Origin: Ideonella sp. A 288
GTDB lineage: Bacteria; Pseudomonadota; Gammaproteobacteria; Burkholderiales; Burkholderiaceae_C
Direction of reading: 5' to 3'
DNA length: 45,780 nt
Assembly (NCBI RefSeq): GCF_002198735.1
Contig: NZ_MWLO01000067.1
Coordinates: 1 to 45,780, forward strand
Shown: positions 8,267 to 16,197 of the stretch, one piece after another
Position numbering within the stretch: the stretch's first letter is position 1
Layout: each line of letters starts with the position of its first letter
The notes under the pieces: generated by a model
What the model was told of the DNA's origin: nothing
The model's input: only the letters and a program-made list of their open reading frames with translations
Databases searched by the model: none
Program-made: the position numbers and the translations under genes

Positions 8267-9931
8267 TCAGCGGTTGGGCCAGAAGCGCAGCAGCGCGTTG
8301 TTGCGATCGGCGGTCATGTAGATGCTGCCGTCGGCGGCCACCGCCACGCCGGTGGCCACGTAGAACGGCGGCATCCCCGGGCCCGGCTCCAGTCCGATCG
8401 GCAGGTGCTCGGCCACGCTGCGGCGGGCGCCGTGGGCCGGGCCGATCTCGGTCAGCCGCCGAGCCTGCGACTCGGCCACGACGAAGCTGCCCCAGGGGGT
8501 CTGCGCCAGGCCCTCGGGCATGGCCAGCTTGTCGGCCAGCACCTTGCGCGCGCCGGTGGCGAGGTCGATGCGCACCAGGTTGCCGGCGGCCTCGGTGAGC
8601 ACCACCGCGCCGTCGCGGGCCAGGATCATCTGCACCGGCCCGGCCAGGTCCTTGGCCACCACCACGCGGGTCTTGAAGTGCTCGCCGCTGGCGCGCAGCA
8701 GGCTGCCCGTGCCCAGTTCGAGCACCAGCAGGCTGCCATCGTCCATCGGGATGGCGTCCACCGGCGCCTTGAAGCCATGCACCATCTCCACGTGCCTCTG
8801 CGTCGCCCGGTCGAGCAACTGCACCGTGCCGGTGAACCAGGACGCCAGCGCGATCGTCCGCGACCCCAGGCCGACCGCGAACGGGTACTCCAGCTCCGAG
8901 GCCTGCATGCGGTGCACGTCGCGCACATCGCCCGTCAGCATGTCGACCCCGCGGAAGCCGAACACGTCGGCTACCCAAAGCGTGCCGCCGTCGACCTTGA
9001 GGCCGGACGGCACGGCCAGCTTGCCGCGCGTGACCTGGGTGACGCGGCCCGTGGCCGGGTCGACGGCCTGGATGCCGTTGTCGGCCATGTTGGACACGTA
9101 GACTGTGCCGTCGGGCGCGATGGCCAGGTTGTCGATCGCGGTGGACAGCGTGGCGACCACGCTCCTGCGGCCGCTGGCCAGGTCCACCCGGCACAGCTCA
9201 CCGGTGCGGGTGTCGATCACCCACAGGTGGCCCTTGCCGTCCAGGTTGGCGGCGGCCGGCGTCTTGAACTCGCTGTTGAGCACGGTGAGCCTGCCGTCGG
9301 CCGGGTCGATCTTCACCACCTGGCCCTTGAACCACAGCGGCCCGTACAGCAGGCCGTCGGGGCCGACCTCGAAGCCGTTGAAGCCACCCAGGTCCTTGGC
9401 GATGAGGCGCGGCGCGGCCACGCCGGCCACGTCGATCTCCCACAGCGCGTCGCCGAGGAACACCTGGCTGGCGTAGAGCTTGCCGGTGCGGCGGTCGAAA
9501 TCGATCGAGTTGATGCCCGGCAGGTCCTTGGCCAGCACGCGGATCGGTGCCGCGTCGCTTTCGCGGTAGCGCACGAGGCCCTGCAGGTAGGACGTCCAGG
9601 CCAGCTCGCCCTTCGGCCCGACGGCGATGTCGTCGGACTGCCCCTCCGGCGCGGCGATGAACACCTTGGCATCGCCGGTGCGCCGGTCGACCTGCCACAT
9701 GTTGTTGCCCACCACCGTGCCGGCCAGCAGCCGCCCCTGCGCATCGATGGCCAGCCCGTGCACGCCGTGGAACGACGACGCTGGCACCAGCACCTGCGGC
9801 GCCGCCCAGCTGGGCGGCCGCTCGACCGGCTTCGGCCCCGGCGTCGTGATCGCCGCCGGCAAGGTGCAGGCGGACAGCGTGGCCAATGCGGCCACCGTGG
9901 CCGCCAACACGCAATGGAAACGCACAACCAT
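8267..9931 (-). CDS. Lipoprotein with NHL/SMP-30-like beta-propeller
   Basis: A 554-residue lipoprotein. From ATG 9931, preceded by GGGAGA at a normal distance, the N-terminus has a hydrophobic helix and the lipobox LSAC, so Cys near residue 22 is the likely lipidated residue. The rest is a long series of blades with phrases such as GLAIDAQGRLLAGT, IDNLAIAPDGTVYVSN and GVAVAADGSIYMTADRNN, typical of NHL/SMP-30/gluconolactonase-like propellers. No catalytic metal-site set is evident by eye, so a binding or scaffolding role is as likely as lactonase activity. At over 500 residues it is longer than a single six-bladed propeller (about 300) and may hold two. It converges on the cytochrome gene and is divergent from the next lipoprotein. 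Confidence 0.8.
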   Translation of the reverse strand: MVVRFHCVLAATVAALATLSACTLPAAITTPGPKPVERPPSWAAPQVLVPASSFHGVHGLAIDAQGRLLAGTVVGNNMWQVDRRTGDAKVFIAAPEGQSDDIAVGPKGELAWTSYLQGLVRYRESDAAPIRVLAKDLPGINSIDFDRRTGKLYASQVFLGDALWEIDVAGVAAPRLIAKDLGGFNGFEVGPDGLLYGPLWFKGQVVKIDPADGRLTVLNSEFKTPAAANLDGKGHLWVIDTRTGELCRVDLASGRRSVVATLSTAIDNLAIAPDGTVYVSNMADNGIQAVDPATGRVTQVTRGKLAVPSGLKVDGGTLWVADVFGFRGVDMLTGDVRDVHRMQASELEYPFAVGLGSRTIALASWFTGTVQLLDRATQRHVEMVHGFKAPVDAIPMDDGSLLVLELGTGSLLRASGEHFKTRVVVAKDLAGPVQMILARDGAVVLTEAAGNLVRIDLATGARKVLADKLAMPEGLAQTPWGSFVVAESQARRLTEIGPAHGARRSVAEHLPIGLEPGPGMPPFYVATGVAVAADGSIYMTADRNNALLRFWPNR

Positions 9932-10123
9932 GTCAGATCTCCCTGGCGACACAACGCCCACGCGACGCGGCAAGGACGGATCGCGGCGGCGATGATGACA
10001 GACAACGCCCACCGGCCCGCTCCCGGCGACACCGCCAAGGCGGGCAGGCGTCGCCGGCCTGCCGGCCGAGGCGGACCGCGCGGCCCCGATCCTGCCGACC
10101 GGCCCGGCGAAACAGCCCATGCG

Positions 10124-10157
10124 TTGACTTGCGCGAAGTCGTGGGATAAATTCCCAC
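10124..10157 (+). promoter_or_regulatory. Promoter with palindromic operator
   Basis: A -35 TTGACT (10124-10129) is followed after 16 bases by ATAAAT (10146-10151). The -10 is embedded in the inverted repeat GTGGGA-TAAAT-TCCCAC (10141-10157), so a dimeric repressor bound there would block the promoter. The gene start is 16 bases downstream. This is the only AT-rich patch in the gap between the two lipoprotein genes. Confidence 0.6.
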
Positions 10158-10172
10158 ATCGACGGAGCCCCC

Positions 10173-10634
10173 ATGAATCGACGCCTTGCCATCCTGGCCC
10201 TGACGGCCCCATCGTGCCTGCTGACCGCCTGCGGCGGCTCCGGCACGCCCGACCCGATCGACCTGCCCTTCGTGCGCCTCCAGGCCTTCTGGCCCGCCAA
10301 GGAACTGCAGCAGACCTACACCCTGCGCAGCGACGCCGAATGGCAGGAGGCCTGGCGCGTGCACGAACCGCAGATCGCACCGCCGGCAGAGCGGCCCTCG
10401 GTCGACTTCGGCAGGCAGATGATCCTCGGCGTGACGCGCGGCACGGGGCCGAACGGGTGCCATGGGCTGACCATCGTGCGCGTGGTCGAAGAGTTCGCCG
10501 TGATCCGCGTGGAGTACCGGCGGGCCGTGCCGCCACCGGCCACGTTGTGCACGCAAGCGCTCGTGGCGCTCACCGACTTCGTCGTCGTGGCACGGTCCGG
10601 CAAGCCGGTGAGCTTCCAGCAGCTCGGGGCGTGA
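10173..10634 (+). CDS. Small lipoprotein, PrcB C-terminal-like
   Basis: A 153-residue lipoprotein. The signal ends in the lipobox LTAC, so Cys at about residue 20 is lipidated and followed by GGSG. The mature part has VDFGRQMILGVTRGTGPNGCHGLTI then VVEEFAVIRVEYRR then PPPATLCTQ, which follows the layout of the PrcB C-terminal domain (protease-complex subunit PrcB, DUF-like). Two cysteines, in NGCHG and TLCTQ, could form a disulfide. The ribosome site is ACGGAG. It has its own promoter with an embedded palindrome, and ends 24 bases from a convergent gene. Function is not known. The family call rests on the visible pattern only. Confidence 0.7.
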   Translation: MNRRLAILALTAPSCLLTACGGSGTPDPIDLPFVRLQAFWPAKELQQTYTLRSDAEWQEAWRVHEPQIAPPAERPSVDFGRQMILGVTRGTGPNGCHGLTIVRVVEEFAVIRVEYRRAVPPPATLCTQALVALTDFVVVARSGKPVSFQQLGA

Positions 10635-10658
10635 CGGCCGCGCGGCGCACCGGCCCTC

Positions 10659-12383
10659 TCACCGCCACCGCCGCGCCGCCAGCAGCTCCAGCAGGTCCCT
10701 GAACACCGCCTGCCCCACCGACACCGACAGGTCCACCGCCTGCGCGCGGCTGTAGTACGGGCTCAGGTCCAGGCCCACGCCGAGGCCGAACACCTGCACC
10801 TCGCCCGCCTGCTCGTGGCGGGCCACCACCTCGCGCAGGTGCTGGTCGAGGTACTGCGGGTCGTTGGCCAGGTTGGTGGCGCCGTCCATCGGGCAGCCAT
10901 CCGAGACCACCACCAGCAGCTTGTGGCGCTCGGGGCGCTGCGCCAGCCGGGCGCAGGCCCAGTCGACCGCCTCGCCGTCGATGCCCTCCTTGAACAGGTC
11001 GGCCTTCAGCAGCGCGGCGATGCCGGGCCGGGCACGTCGCCAGGGCGTGTCGGCGTCCTTGAACACCAGGTGGGCAGCCTCGTTCAGGCGCCCCGGTTGG
11101 GCCGGACGGCCGGCGGCGATCCAGTCGCGCATCGCGCGGCCGCCGTTCCAGGCACCGGTGGTGAAGCCCAGCACCTCGCTGGCCACGCCGGCCAGCTCCA
11201 GCGCGCGGGCCGTCACGTCCACCACCATGGCCACCGACTCGATGTGCTCGCGCATCGAGCCCGAGCAGTCGATCAGGAAGGCCAGCACGCAGTCGGCCAC
11301 CGGCTCGCGCCGCTCGGTGCGGAACAGGCGCCGCTCGGTCGGCACGGCCACCAGCTGGGCCAGGCGGCGGCCGTCGATCAGGCCCTCCTCCTGCGCGCTG
11401 TCCCAGCCGTCGCGGGTGGGCTCGGCCAGCAGGGCCTGCAGGTCGCGCGCCAGCCGGGCCACGTGCACACCCTGCGCGGCGATGCGCCGGTCGAGCTGCT
11501 CGCGCTGCTCGCGCAGCAGGGCCGGGCGCACCAGCGTGGCTGCGCGGTGCTCGCGGTCGTGGGCGGTGGTGAAGATGCGATAGCCCTCTTTCGACGCGTC
11601 CAGCACCAGGCTGCGGCCCACCGTCACGGTGGCGATGCCGTCGCTCACCTGCGCATCCATGTCCATCACCAGGCTGAAGGCGGCGCGCTCCTCGTCGTCG
11701 GCCTCGCCACTGCCGGTGCCGGCACCCGCCTCGTCGTCGGCCGAGGCCAGCATGCCGGCCACCGCCTCGGCCAGCGCCCGCGCATGCACCGCATAGGCGG
11801 CCTGATCGGTACGGTGGCGGCGCAGGCCCACCAGGTGCTGGCCCGTGGCACTGGCGATGCCAGCGCGGGTGGCCTCCATCAGGTCTTCGGCCTCCTCCGG
11901 CGGCGCCTCTCCGGTGACGCGCGAGCGCGCCGTCTGCGCCACGGTGAAGATCAGGATGCCGCGCTCGCTGTCGGCCAGGCCCGCGGCCTGGAAGCCGCGC
12001 GCCCAGGCCTCGAAGCGATGCCGCAGGTTGCGGCGCACACCAGGCATCGCGTCGTCGGCCAGCGATTCGACGCGGAACTGCTCGAGCATGTCGAACAGCA
12101 GCCGCGCCACCGGCGCGTGCGGGCAGCTTGCCTTGTGAAGGGCCTCGTCGGACAGCTTCAGCCGCAGCGCCAGACCGTCGGCGGCGCCGCGGAAGGAGCC
12201 GAAGTCGTCTTCGTCCAGCCGCGGGTGCAGGTGCGGCGCGAACAGCGGCAGCGCACGACGGCCGCGGTGCAGTCGGCGGCCACGGTAGTGCAGGTCGGTC
12301 TCGCCGGCCAGTGCGCGCAGCGCGGCCGCGCACAGCTCTTCGACCTGCTGCTGCGCCCGCGCGGCGGCCTGCACCTCCGACAT
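10659..12383 (-). CDS. CobT-like VWA-domain protein
   Basis: A 574-residue protein resembling the CobT subunit of aerobic cobaltochelatase. Its C-terminal von Willebrand A domain shows the MIDAS metal motif DCSGS at residue 372, in the phrase AFLIDCSGSMREH. The usual acidic linker is present near residues 210-235 (SADDEAGAGTGSGEADDEE). CobT-type proteins work with an AAA+ ATPase to insert or remodel a metal centre. The partner is the gene immediately upstream (11-base gap). No CobN or other corrin gene is in the window, so a cobalamin role is not supported. The pair may act on another metalloprotein, as CoxD/CoxE and NorQ/NorD do. It is the last gene of the iclR-cobS-cobT operon. Confidence 0.85.
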   Translation of the reverse strand: MSEVQAAARAQQQVEELCAAALRALAGETDLHYRGRRLHRGRRALPLFAPHLHPRLDEDDFGSFRGAADGLALRLKLSDEALHKASCPHAPVARLLFDMLEQFRVESLADDAMPGVRRNLRHRFEAWARGFQAAGLADSERGILIFTVAQTARSRVTGEAPPEEAEDLMEATRAGIASATGQHLVGLRRHRTDQAAYAVHARALAEAVAGMLASADDEAGAGTGSGEADDEERAAFSLVMDMDAQVSDGIATVTVGRSLVLDASKEGYRIFTTAHDREHRAATLVRPALLREQREQLDRRIAAQGVHVARLARDLQALLAEPTRDGWDSAQEEGLIDGRRLAQLVAVPTERRLFRTERREPVADCVLAFLIDCSGSMREHIESVAMVVDVTARALELAGVASEVLGFTTGAWNGGRAMRDWIAAGRPAQPGRLNEAAHLVFKDADTPWRRARPGIAALLKADLFKEGIDGEAVDWACARLAQRPERHKLLVVVSDGCPMDGATNLANDPQYLDQHLREVVARHEQAGEVQVFGLGVGLDLSPYYSRAQAVDLSVSVGQAVFRDLLELLAARRWR

Positions 12384-12394
12384 GGCTGGGGCGC

Positions 12395-13384
12395 TCAGGC
12401 GGCCGCGGCGGGCCGGTCCTGCAGCGCGTAGGACTCGCCCAGCTCGCGGTCGAAGCAACGCTGGAAGTACTCAGCCACCACCGGCCGCTCGGCCTCGTCG
12501 CACTTGTTGACGAAGGACAGGCGGAAGGCCAGCGCCGCGTCGCCGAAGATCTCGAGGTTCTCGGCCCAGGTGATCACCGTGCGCGGCGACATCAGCGTCG
12601 ACAGATCCCCCGCCGCGAAACCCTGCCGCGTCAGCTGCGCCACCGCCACCATCGACTGCAGCAGCGGCAGGCTCGCCGCACCGGCCAGCGCCGGCACACG
12701 CGCCTGCACGATGGCCACCTCCTCGTCGCGCGGCAGGTAGTTGAGCGTGGCGACGATGTTCCAGCGGTCGATCTGCGCATGATTGAGCCGCTGCGCGCCG
12801 TGGTACAGGCCGTTGAGGTTGCCCAGGCCCACGGTGTTGGCCGTGGCAAAGAGGCGGAAGCACGGGTGCGGCGTCAGCACCCGGTTCTGGTCCATCAGCG
12901 TGAACTTGCCGTCGCGCTCGAGCACGCGCTGGATCACGAACATCACGTCGGGCCGGCCGGCGTCGTATTCGTCGAAGACCAGCGCCACCGGGCGCTGCAG
13001 CGCCCAGGGCACGATGCCTTCCTGGAACTCGGTGACCTGCATGCCATCCTTGATCACCACCGCGTCCTTGCCGACGAGATCGAGCCGGCTGATGTGGCCG
13101 TCGAGGTTGACGCGCACGCAGGGCCAGTTCAGCCGCGCGGCCACCTGCTCGATGTGGGTGGACTTGCCGGTGCCATGCAGGCCCTGCACCATCACCCGCC
13201 GGTCGCGCATGAAGCCGGCCAGGATGGCCAGCGTCACGTCGCGGTTGAAGCGGTAGGCGCTGTCCACCTCCGGCACGTGCGCATCGCGCTCGGCGAAGGC
13301 CGGCACCTGCAGGTCGCTGTCGATGCCGAAGACCTCGCGCACGGACAGCAGGCGCTCGGGTCGGAGCTGGGCAAGATCGGTCAT
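12395..13384 (-). CDS. CobS-like AAA+ ATPase (MoxR-type)
   Basis: A 329-residue AAA+ ATPase of the CobS family. Walker A is GLHGTGKST with Lys74, Walker B is ALVFDEYD, and a sensor-like LFATANTVGLGN follows. The N-terminal DLQVPAFAERDAHVPEVD phrase is typical of CobS. The protein should form a hexameric ring driving its VWA partner CobT. Its ATG at 13384 overlaps the stop of the IclR regulator gene as ATGA, so translation is coupled to the regulator. The usual cobaltochelatase large subunit is missing nearby. This argues for a chelatase-like or maturation role tied to the genes controlled by the regulator. The name cobS is therefore left as a family label. Confidence 0.88.
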   Translation of the reverse strand: MTDLAQLRPERLLSVREVFGIDSDLQVPAFAERDAHVPEVDSAYRFNRDVTLAILAGFMRDRRVMVQGLHGTGKSTHIEQVAARLNWPCVRVNLDGHISRLDLVGKDAVVIKDGMQVTEFQEGIVPWALQRPVALVFDEYDAGRPDVMFVIQRVLERDGKFTLMDQNRVLTPHPCFRLFATANTVGLGNLNGLYHGAQRLNHAQIDRWNIVATLNYLPRDEEVAIVQARVPALAGAASLPLLQSMVAVAQLTRQGFAAGDLSTLMSPRTVITWAENLEIFGDAALAFRLSFVNKCDEAERPVVAEYFQRCFDRELGESYALQDRPAAAA

Positions 13385-14232
13385 CGGCGGGCTTTCGTCT
13401 TTCGAGGGGGCACGGGCGGCGCCTGGGCATCGGCTTCGAGTTGGCCGAGCGCATGGGCGGCGCGCTGCAGCTCGGGCAGCAGGCCCAGCGCCTTGTCCAG
13501 CGGCAGACGCATCACCGGCGCCTGCAGGGCGATGCACAGGCTGGACCGGCCGCTCTTCTCGGTGGTGGGCACCGGCACCGCCACGCACACCAGGCCGGGC
13601 AGGAACTCCTCGCGGTCGGTGGCGTGGCCGGCCTTGCGCACGGCCTTCAGCTCGGCCTCCAGCGCGGCGGCATCGGTGATCGTGGCGCTGGTGCAGCGCT
13701 CCAGCGGGCCGGCGCCCAGCAGGCGGGCGCGCTGCACCGGCGCCATCTGCGCCAGGAAGATCTTGCCGCTGGCCGAGCAGTGCGCCGGCACGCGCGAGCC
13801 CGGATGCAGATAGAAGCGCAGCGGCGCCGCGGTCTCGACGCGGTCGAGGTACACCACCTCGCCGCCGGCCAGCGCGGTGATGTTGCAGCTCTCGCCGATC
13901 TCGTCCACCAGCGCGCGCAGGATGCGATGGCGCGCGCCGTGGAAGGTGTTGTTCATCAGCAGCGTCTCGGCCAGGCGGCGCAGGCGCACGCCGGTGCTGT
14001 AGTGGCGACCGTCGCCCTCGCGCTGCAGCAGCGCGGCGCCTTCCAGCTGCTGCAGCATGCGGTGCAGCGTGGGCTTGGGCAGGCCGGTGGATTCCACCAG
14101 GTCCTGCAGCGAGAACAGGCGGTCCTGCGCGGCGATCACCTCCAGCAGCGCAAACAGCCGCAGCGTGGGCGAATCGGCGCCCGGCTCGACGGCCGGGAGG
14201 GCGACATCCGCGCGGGGCTGAACGAGCTTCAT
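13381..14232 (-). CDS. IclR-family regulator, divergent from xsc
   Basis: A 283-residue transcription regulator. A winged helix-turn-helix lies at about residues 22-85 (TLRLFALLEVIAA, then LVESTGLPKPTLHRMLQQLE). The IclR effector domain follows, with the phrases GESCNITALAGGEVVYLDRVE, SGKIFLAQM and LVCVAVPVP. IclR proteins bind small metabolites and act as repressors or activators of the divergent catabolic genes. Here the divergent target is xsc-ackA across a 126-base gap with a palindrome. Sulfoacetaldehyde, sulfoacetate, taurine or acetyl phosphate are candidate effectors (inference). The C-terminal 15 residues are basic (PPRKTKARR). The stop overlaps the CobS-like gene start. Confidence 0.9.
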   Translation of the reverse strand: MKLVQPRADVALPAVEPGADSPTLRLFALLEVIAAQDRLFSLQDLVESTGLPKPTLHRMLQQLEGAALLQREGDGRHYSTGVRLRRLAETLLMNNTFHGARHRILRALVDEIGESCNITALAGGEVVYLDRVETAAPLRFYLHPGSRVPAHCSASGKIFLAQMAPVQRARLLGAGPLERCTSATITDAAALEAELKAVRKAGHATDREEFLPGLVCVAVPVPTTEKSGRSSLCIALQAPVMRLPLDKALGLLPELQRAAHALGQLEADAQAPPVPPRKTKARR

Positions 14233-14275
14233 GCGGCAGATGATAGGCCGTATTCCATTTTTCCAGTACGCGGCG

Positions 14276-14325
14276 TCCCGATTTCCGGGATTTCGTTTGA
14301 CTGAGCCCGCGGGCCTGCCTATAGT
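14276..14325 (+). promoter_or_regulatory. xsc promoter and probable IclR operator
   Basis: TTGACT (14297-14302) and TATAGT (14320-14325) are separated by exactly 17 bases, a near-consensus sigma-70 promoter pointing at xsc, with the xsc ATG 33 bases beyond the -10. Just upstream is the inverted repeat TCCCG-ATTTC-CGGGA (14276-14290). Further up is a direct repeat of TTCCA (14253-14265). On the other strand TATCAT (14240-14245) could be the -10 of the regulator gene. The placement fits control of both directions by the IclR protein. Confidence 0.7.
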
Positions 14326-14358
14326 CCGCCGACACCCGATCCGTCGCAGGAGATGCCC

Positions 14359-16164
14359 ATGAACGCCCCCCAATCCACCGCCCGCACCGTGGCCAGCGGC
14401 CCCACCCGGATGACGCCGTCCGAAGCCTTCGTCGAGACCCTGGTCGCCCAGGGCGTGGACACGATGTTCGGCATCATGGGCTCGGCCTTCATGGACGCGA
14501 TGGACATCTTCGCGCCCGCCGGCATCCGGCTGATCCCGGTGGTGCACGAGCAGGGCGCCGGCCACATGGCCGACGGCTTCTCGCGCGCCAGCGGCCGCCA
14601 CGGCGTGGTCATCGGGCAGAACGGCCCGGGCATCAGCAACTGCGTCACCGCCATCGCCGCGGCCTACTGGGCGCACAGCCCGGTGGTGATCATCACGCCC
14701 GAGACCGGCACCATGGGCCTGGGCCTGGGCGGCTTCCAGGAGGCCAACCAGCTGCCGATGTTCCAGGAGTTCACCAAGTACCAGGGCCACGTCAACAACA
14801 ACAAGCGCATGGCCGAGTTCACCGCGCGCTGCTTCGACCGAGCGCATTCCGAACTGGGCCCGACGCAGTTGAACATCCCGCGCGACCTGTTCTACGGCGA
14901 CATCACCTGCGAGATCCCCAAGCCCATGCGCCTGGACCGCGGCGCTGGCGGCGACGACAGCCTCAACGCCGCGGCCGAGTTGCTGGCCACGGCCAAGAAC
15001 CCGGTGCTGATCTCCGGCGGCGGCGTGGTAATGGGCGGTGGTGTCGAGGCCGCCAAGGCACTGGCCGAGCGGCTGGGCTGCCCGGTGGTCAACAGCTACC
15101 AGCACAACGATTCGTTCCCGGCCAGCCACCCGCAGTGGTGCGGCCCGCTGGGCTACCAGGGCAGCAAGGCCGGCATGAAGCTGATCAGCGAGGCCGATGT
15201 CGTCATCGCGCTCGGCTCGCGCCTGGGCCCCTTCGGCACGCTGCCCCAGTACGGCATGGAGTACTGGCCGAAGAACGCCAAGATCATCCAGATCGACGCC
15301 GACCACAAGATGCTGGGCCTGGTGAAGAAGATCGACGTGGGCATCTGCGGCGACGCCAAGGCCGCCGCCAACGCGCTGGTGGCCCGCCTGGCCAACCGCA
15401 CGCTGGCCTGCGACGCCACCCGCGCCGCCCGCGCCGCCCGCATCGCCGAAGAGAAGGCCGCCTGGGAGAAAGAGCTCGACGGCTGGACGCACGAGCGCGA
15501 TGCCTACAGCCTGGACATGATCGAGGAGGCCAAGCGCGAAGGTGGCGGCTGGCTCAGCCCGCGCCAGGTGCTGCGCGAGCTGGAGAAGGCGATGCCGGCG
15601 CACGTGATGGTGTCCACCGACATCGGCAACATCAACTCGGTGGCGCACAGCTACCTGCGCTTCGAGGAGCCGCGCTCGTTCTTCGCGCCGATGAGCTTCG
15701 GCAACTGCGGCTACGCGCTGCCCACCATCATCGGCGCCAAGGTGGCCGCGCCGCACCGCCCGGCCATCAGCTACGCCGGCGATGGCGCCTGGGGCATGAG
15801 CATGAGCGAGATCATGACCTGCGTGCGGCACGACATCCCGGTCACGGCCGTGGTGTTCCACAACCGCCAGTGGGGCGCCGAGAAGAAGAACCAGGTCGAC
15901 TTCTACAACCGCCGCTTCGTCGCCGGCGAGCTGGAAAGCCAGAGCTTCGCCGGCATCGCCAAGGCGATGGGCGCCGAGGGCATCGTGGTCGACAAGCTCG
16001 AGGACGTGGGCCCGGCGCTCAAGCGCGCGGTCGACATGCAGATGAACGACCGCAAGACCTGCGTCGTCGAGATCATGTGCACCCGCGAGCTGGGCGACCC
16101 GTTCCGGCGCGATGCGCTGGCCAAGCCGGTGCGGTTCCTCGACAAGTACAAAGATTACGTCTGA
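14359..16164 (+). CDS. xsc: Sulfoacetaldehyde acetyltransferase
   Basis: A 601-residue thiamine-diphosphate enzyme converting sulfoacetaldehyde plus phosphate into sulfite and acetyl phosphate in the cytoplasm. This is the carbon-sulfur cleavage step shared by taurine, isethionate and sulfoacetate breakdown. The N-terminal pyrimidine-binding domain has VETLVAQGVDTMFGIMGSAFMDAMD and the catalytic-type Glu64 in VVHEQGAGHMADGF. The C-terminal domain has the GDG motif at 474-476 followed by the metal-site Asn in VVFHNRQWGAEKKNQ. The FMDAMD and SQSFAGIAKAMGAEGI phrases separate it from acetolactate synthase. Length is normal for Xsc. ATG 14359 follows CAGGAGA at good spacing; an in-frame ATG at 14353 lies inside that site. 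A consensus promoter is upstream and ackA follows after 33 bases. Confidence 0.95.
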   Translation: MNAPQSTARTVASGPTRMTPSEAFVETLVAQGVDTMFGIMGSAFMDAMDIFAPAGIRLIPVVHEQGAGHMADGFSRASGRHGVVIGQNGPGISNCVTAIAAAYWAHSPVVIITPETGTMGLGLGGFQEANQLPMFQEFTKYQGHVNNNKRMAEFTARCFDRAHSELGPTQLNIPRDLFYGDITCEIPKPMRLDRGAGGDDSLNAAAELLATAKNPVLISGGGVVMGGGVEAAKALAERLGCPVVNSYQHNDSFPASHPQWCGPLGYQGSKAGMKLISEADVVIALGSRLGPFGTLPQYGMEYWPKNAKIIQIDADHKMLGLVKKIDVGICGDAKAAANALVARLANRTLACDATRAARAARIAEEKAAWEKELDGWTHERDAYSLDMIEEAKREGGGWLSPRQVLRELEKAMPAHVMVSTDIGNINSVAHSYLRFEEPRSFFAPMSFGNCGYALPTIIGAKVAAPHRPAISYAGDGAWGMSMSEIMTCVRHDIPVTAVVFHNRQWGAEKKNQVDFYNRRFVAGELESQSFAGIAKAMGAEGIVVDKLEDVGPALKRAVDMQMNDRKTCVVEIMCTRELGDPFRRDALAKPVRFLDKYKDYV

Positions 16165-16197
16165 AGCGGCGCGTCTTCCTGCTGCGCGATCCGATCG

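Noticed and set aside
10659-13384. Cobalamin biosynthesis (cobaltochelatase) from CobS and CobT names
   Set aside because: No CobN and no corrin-pathway gene is present, and the operon context is a catabolic regulator.
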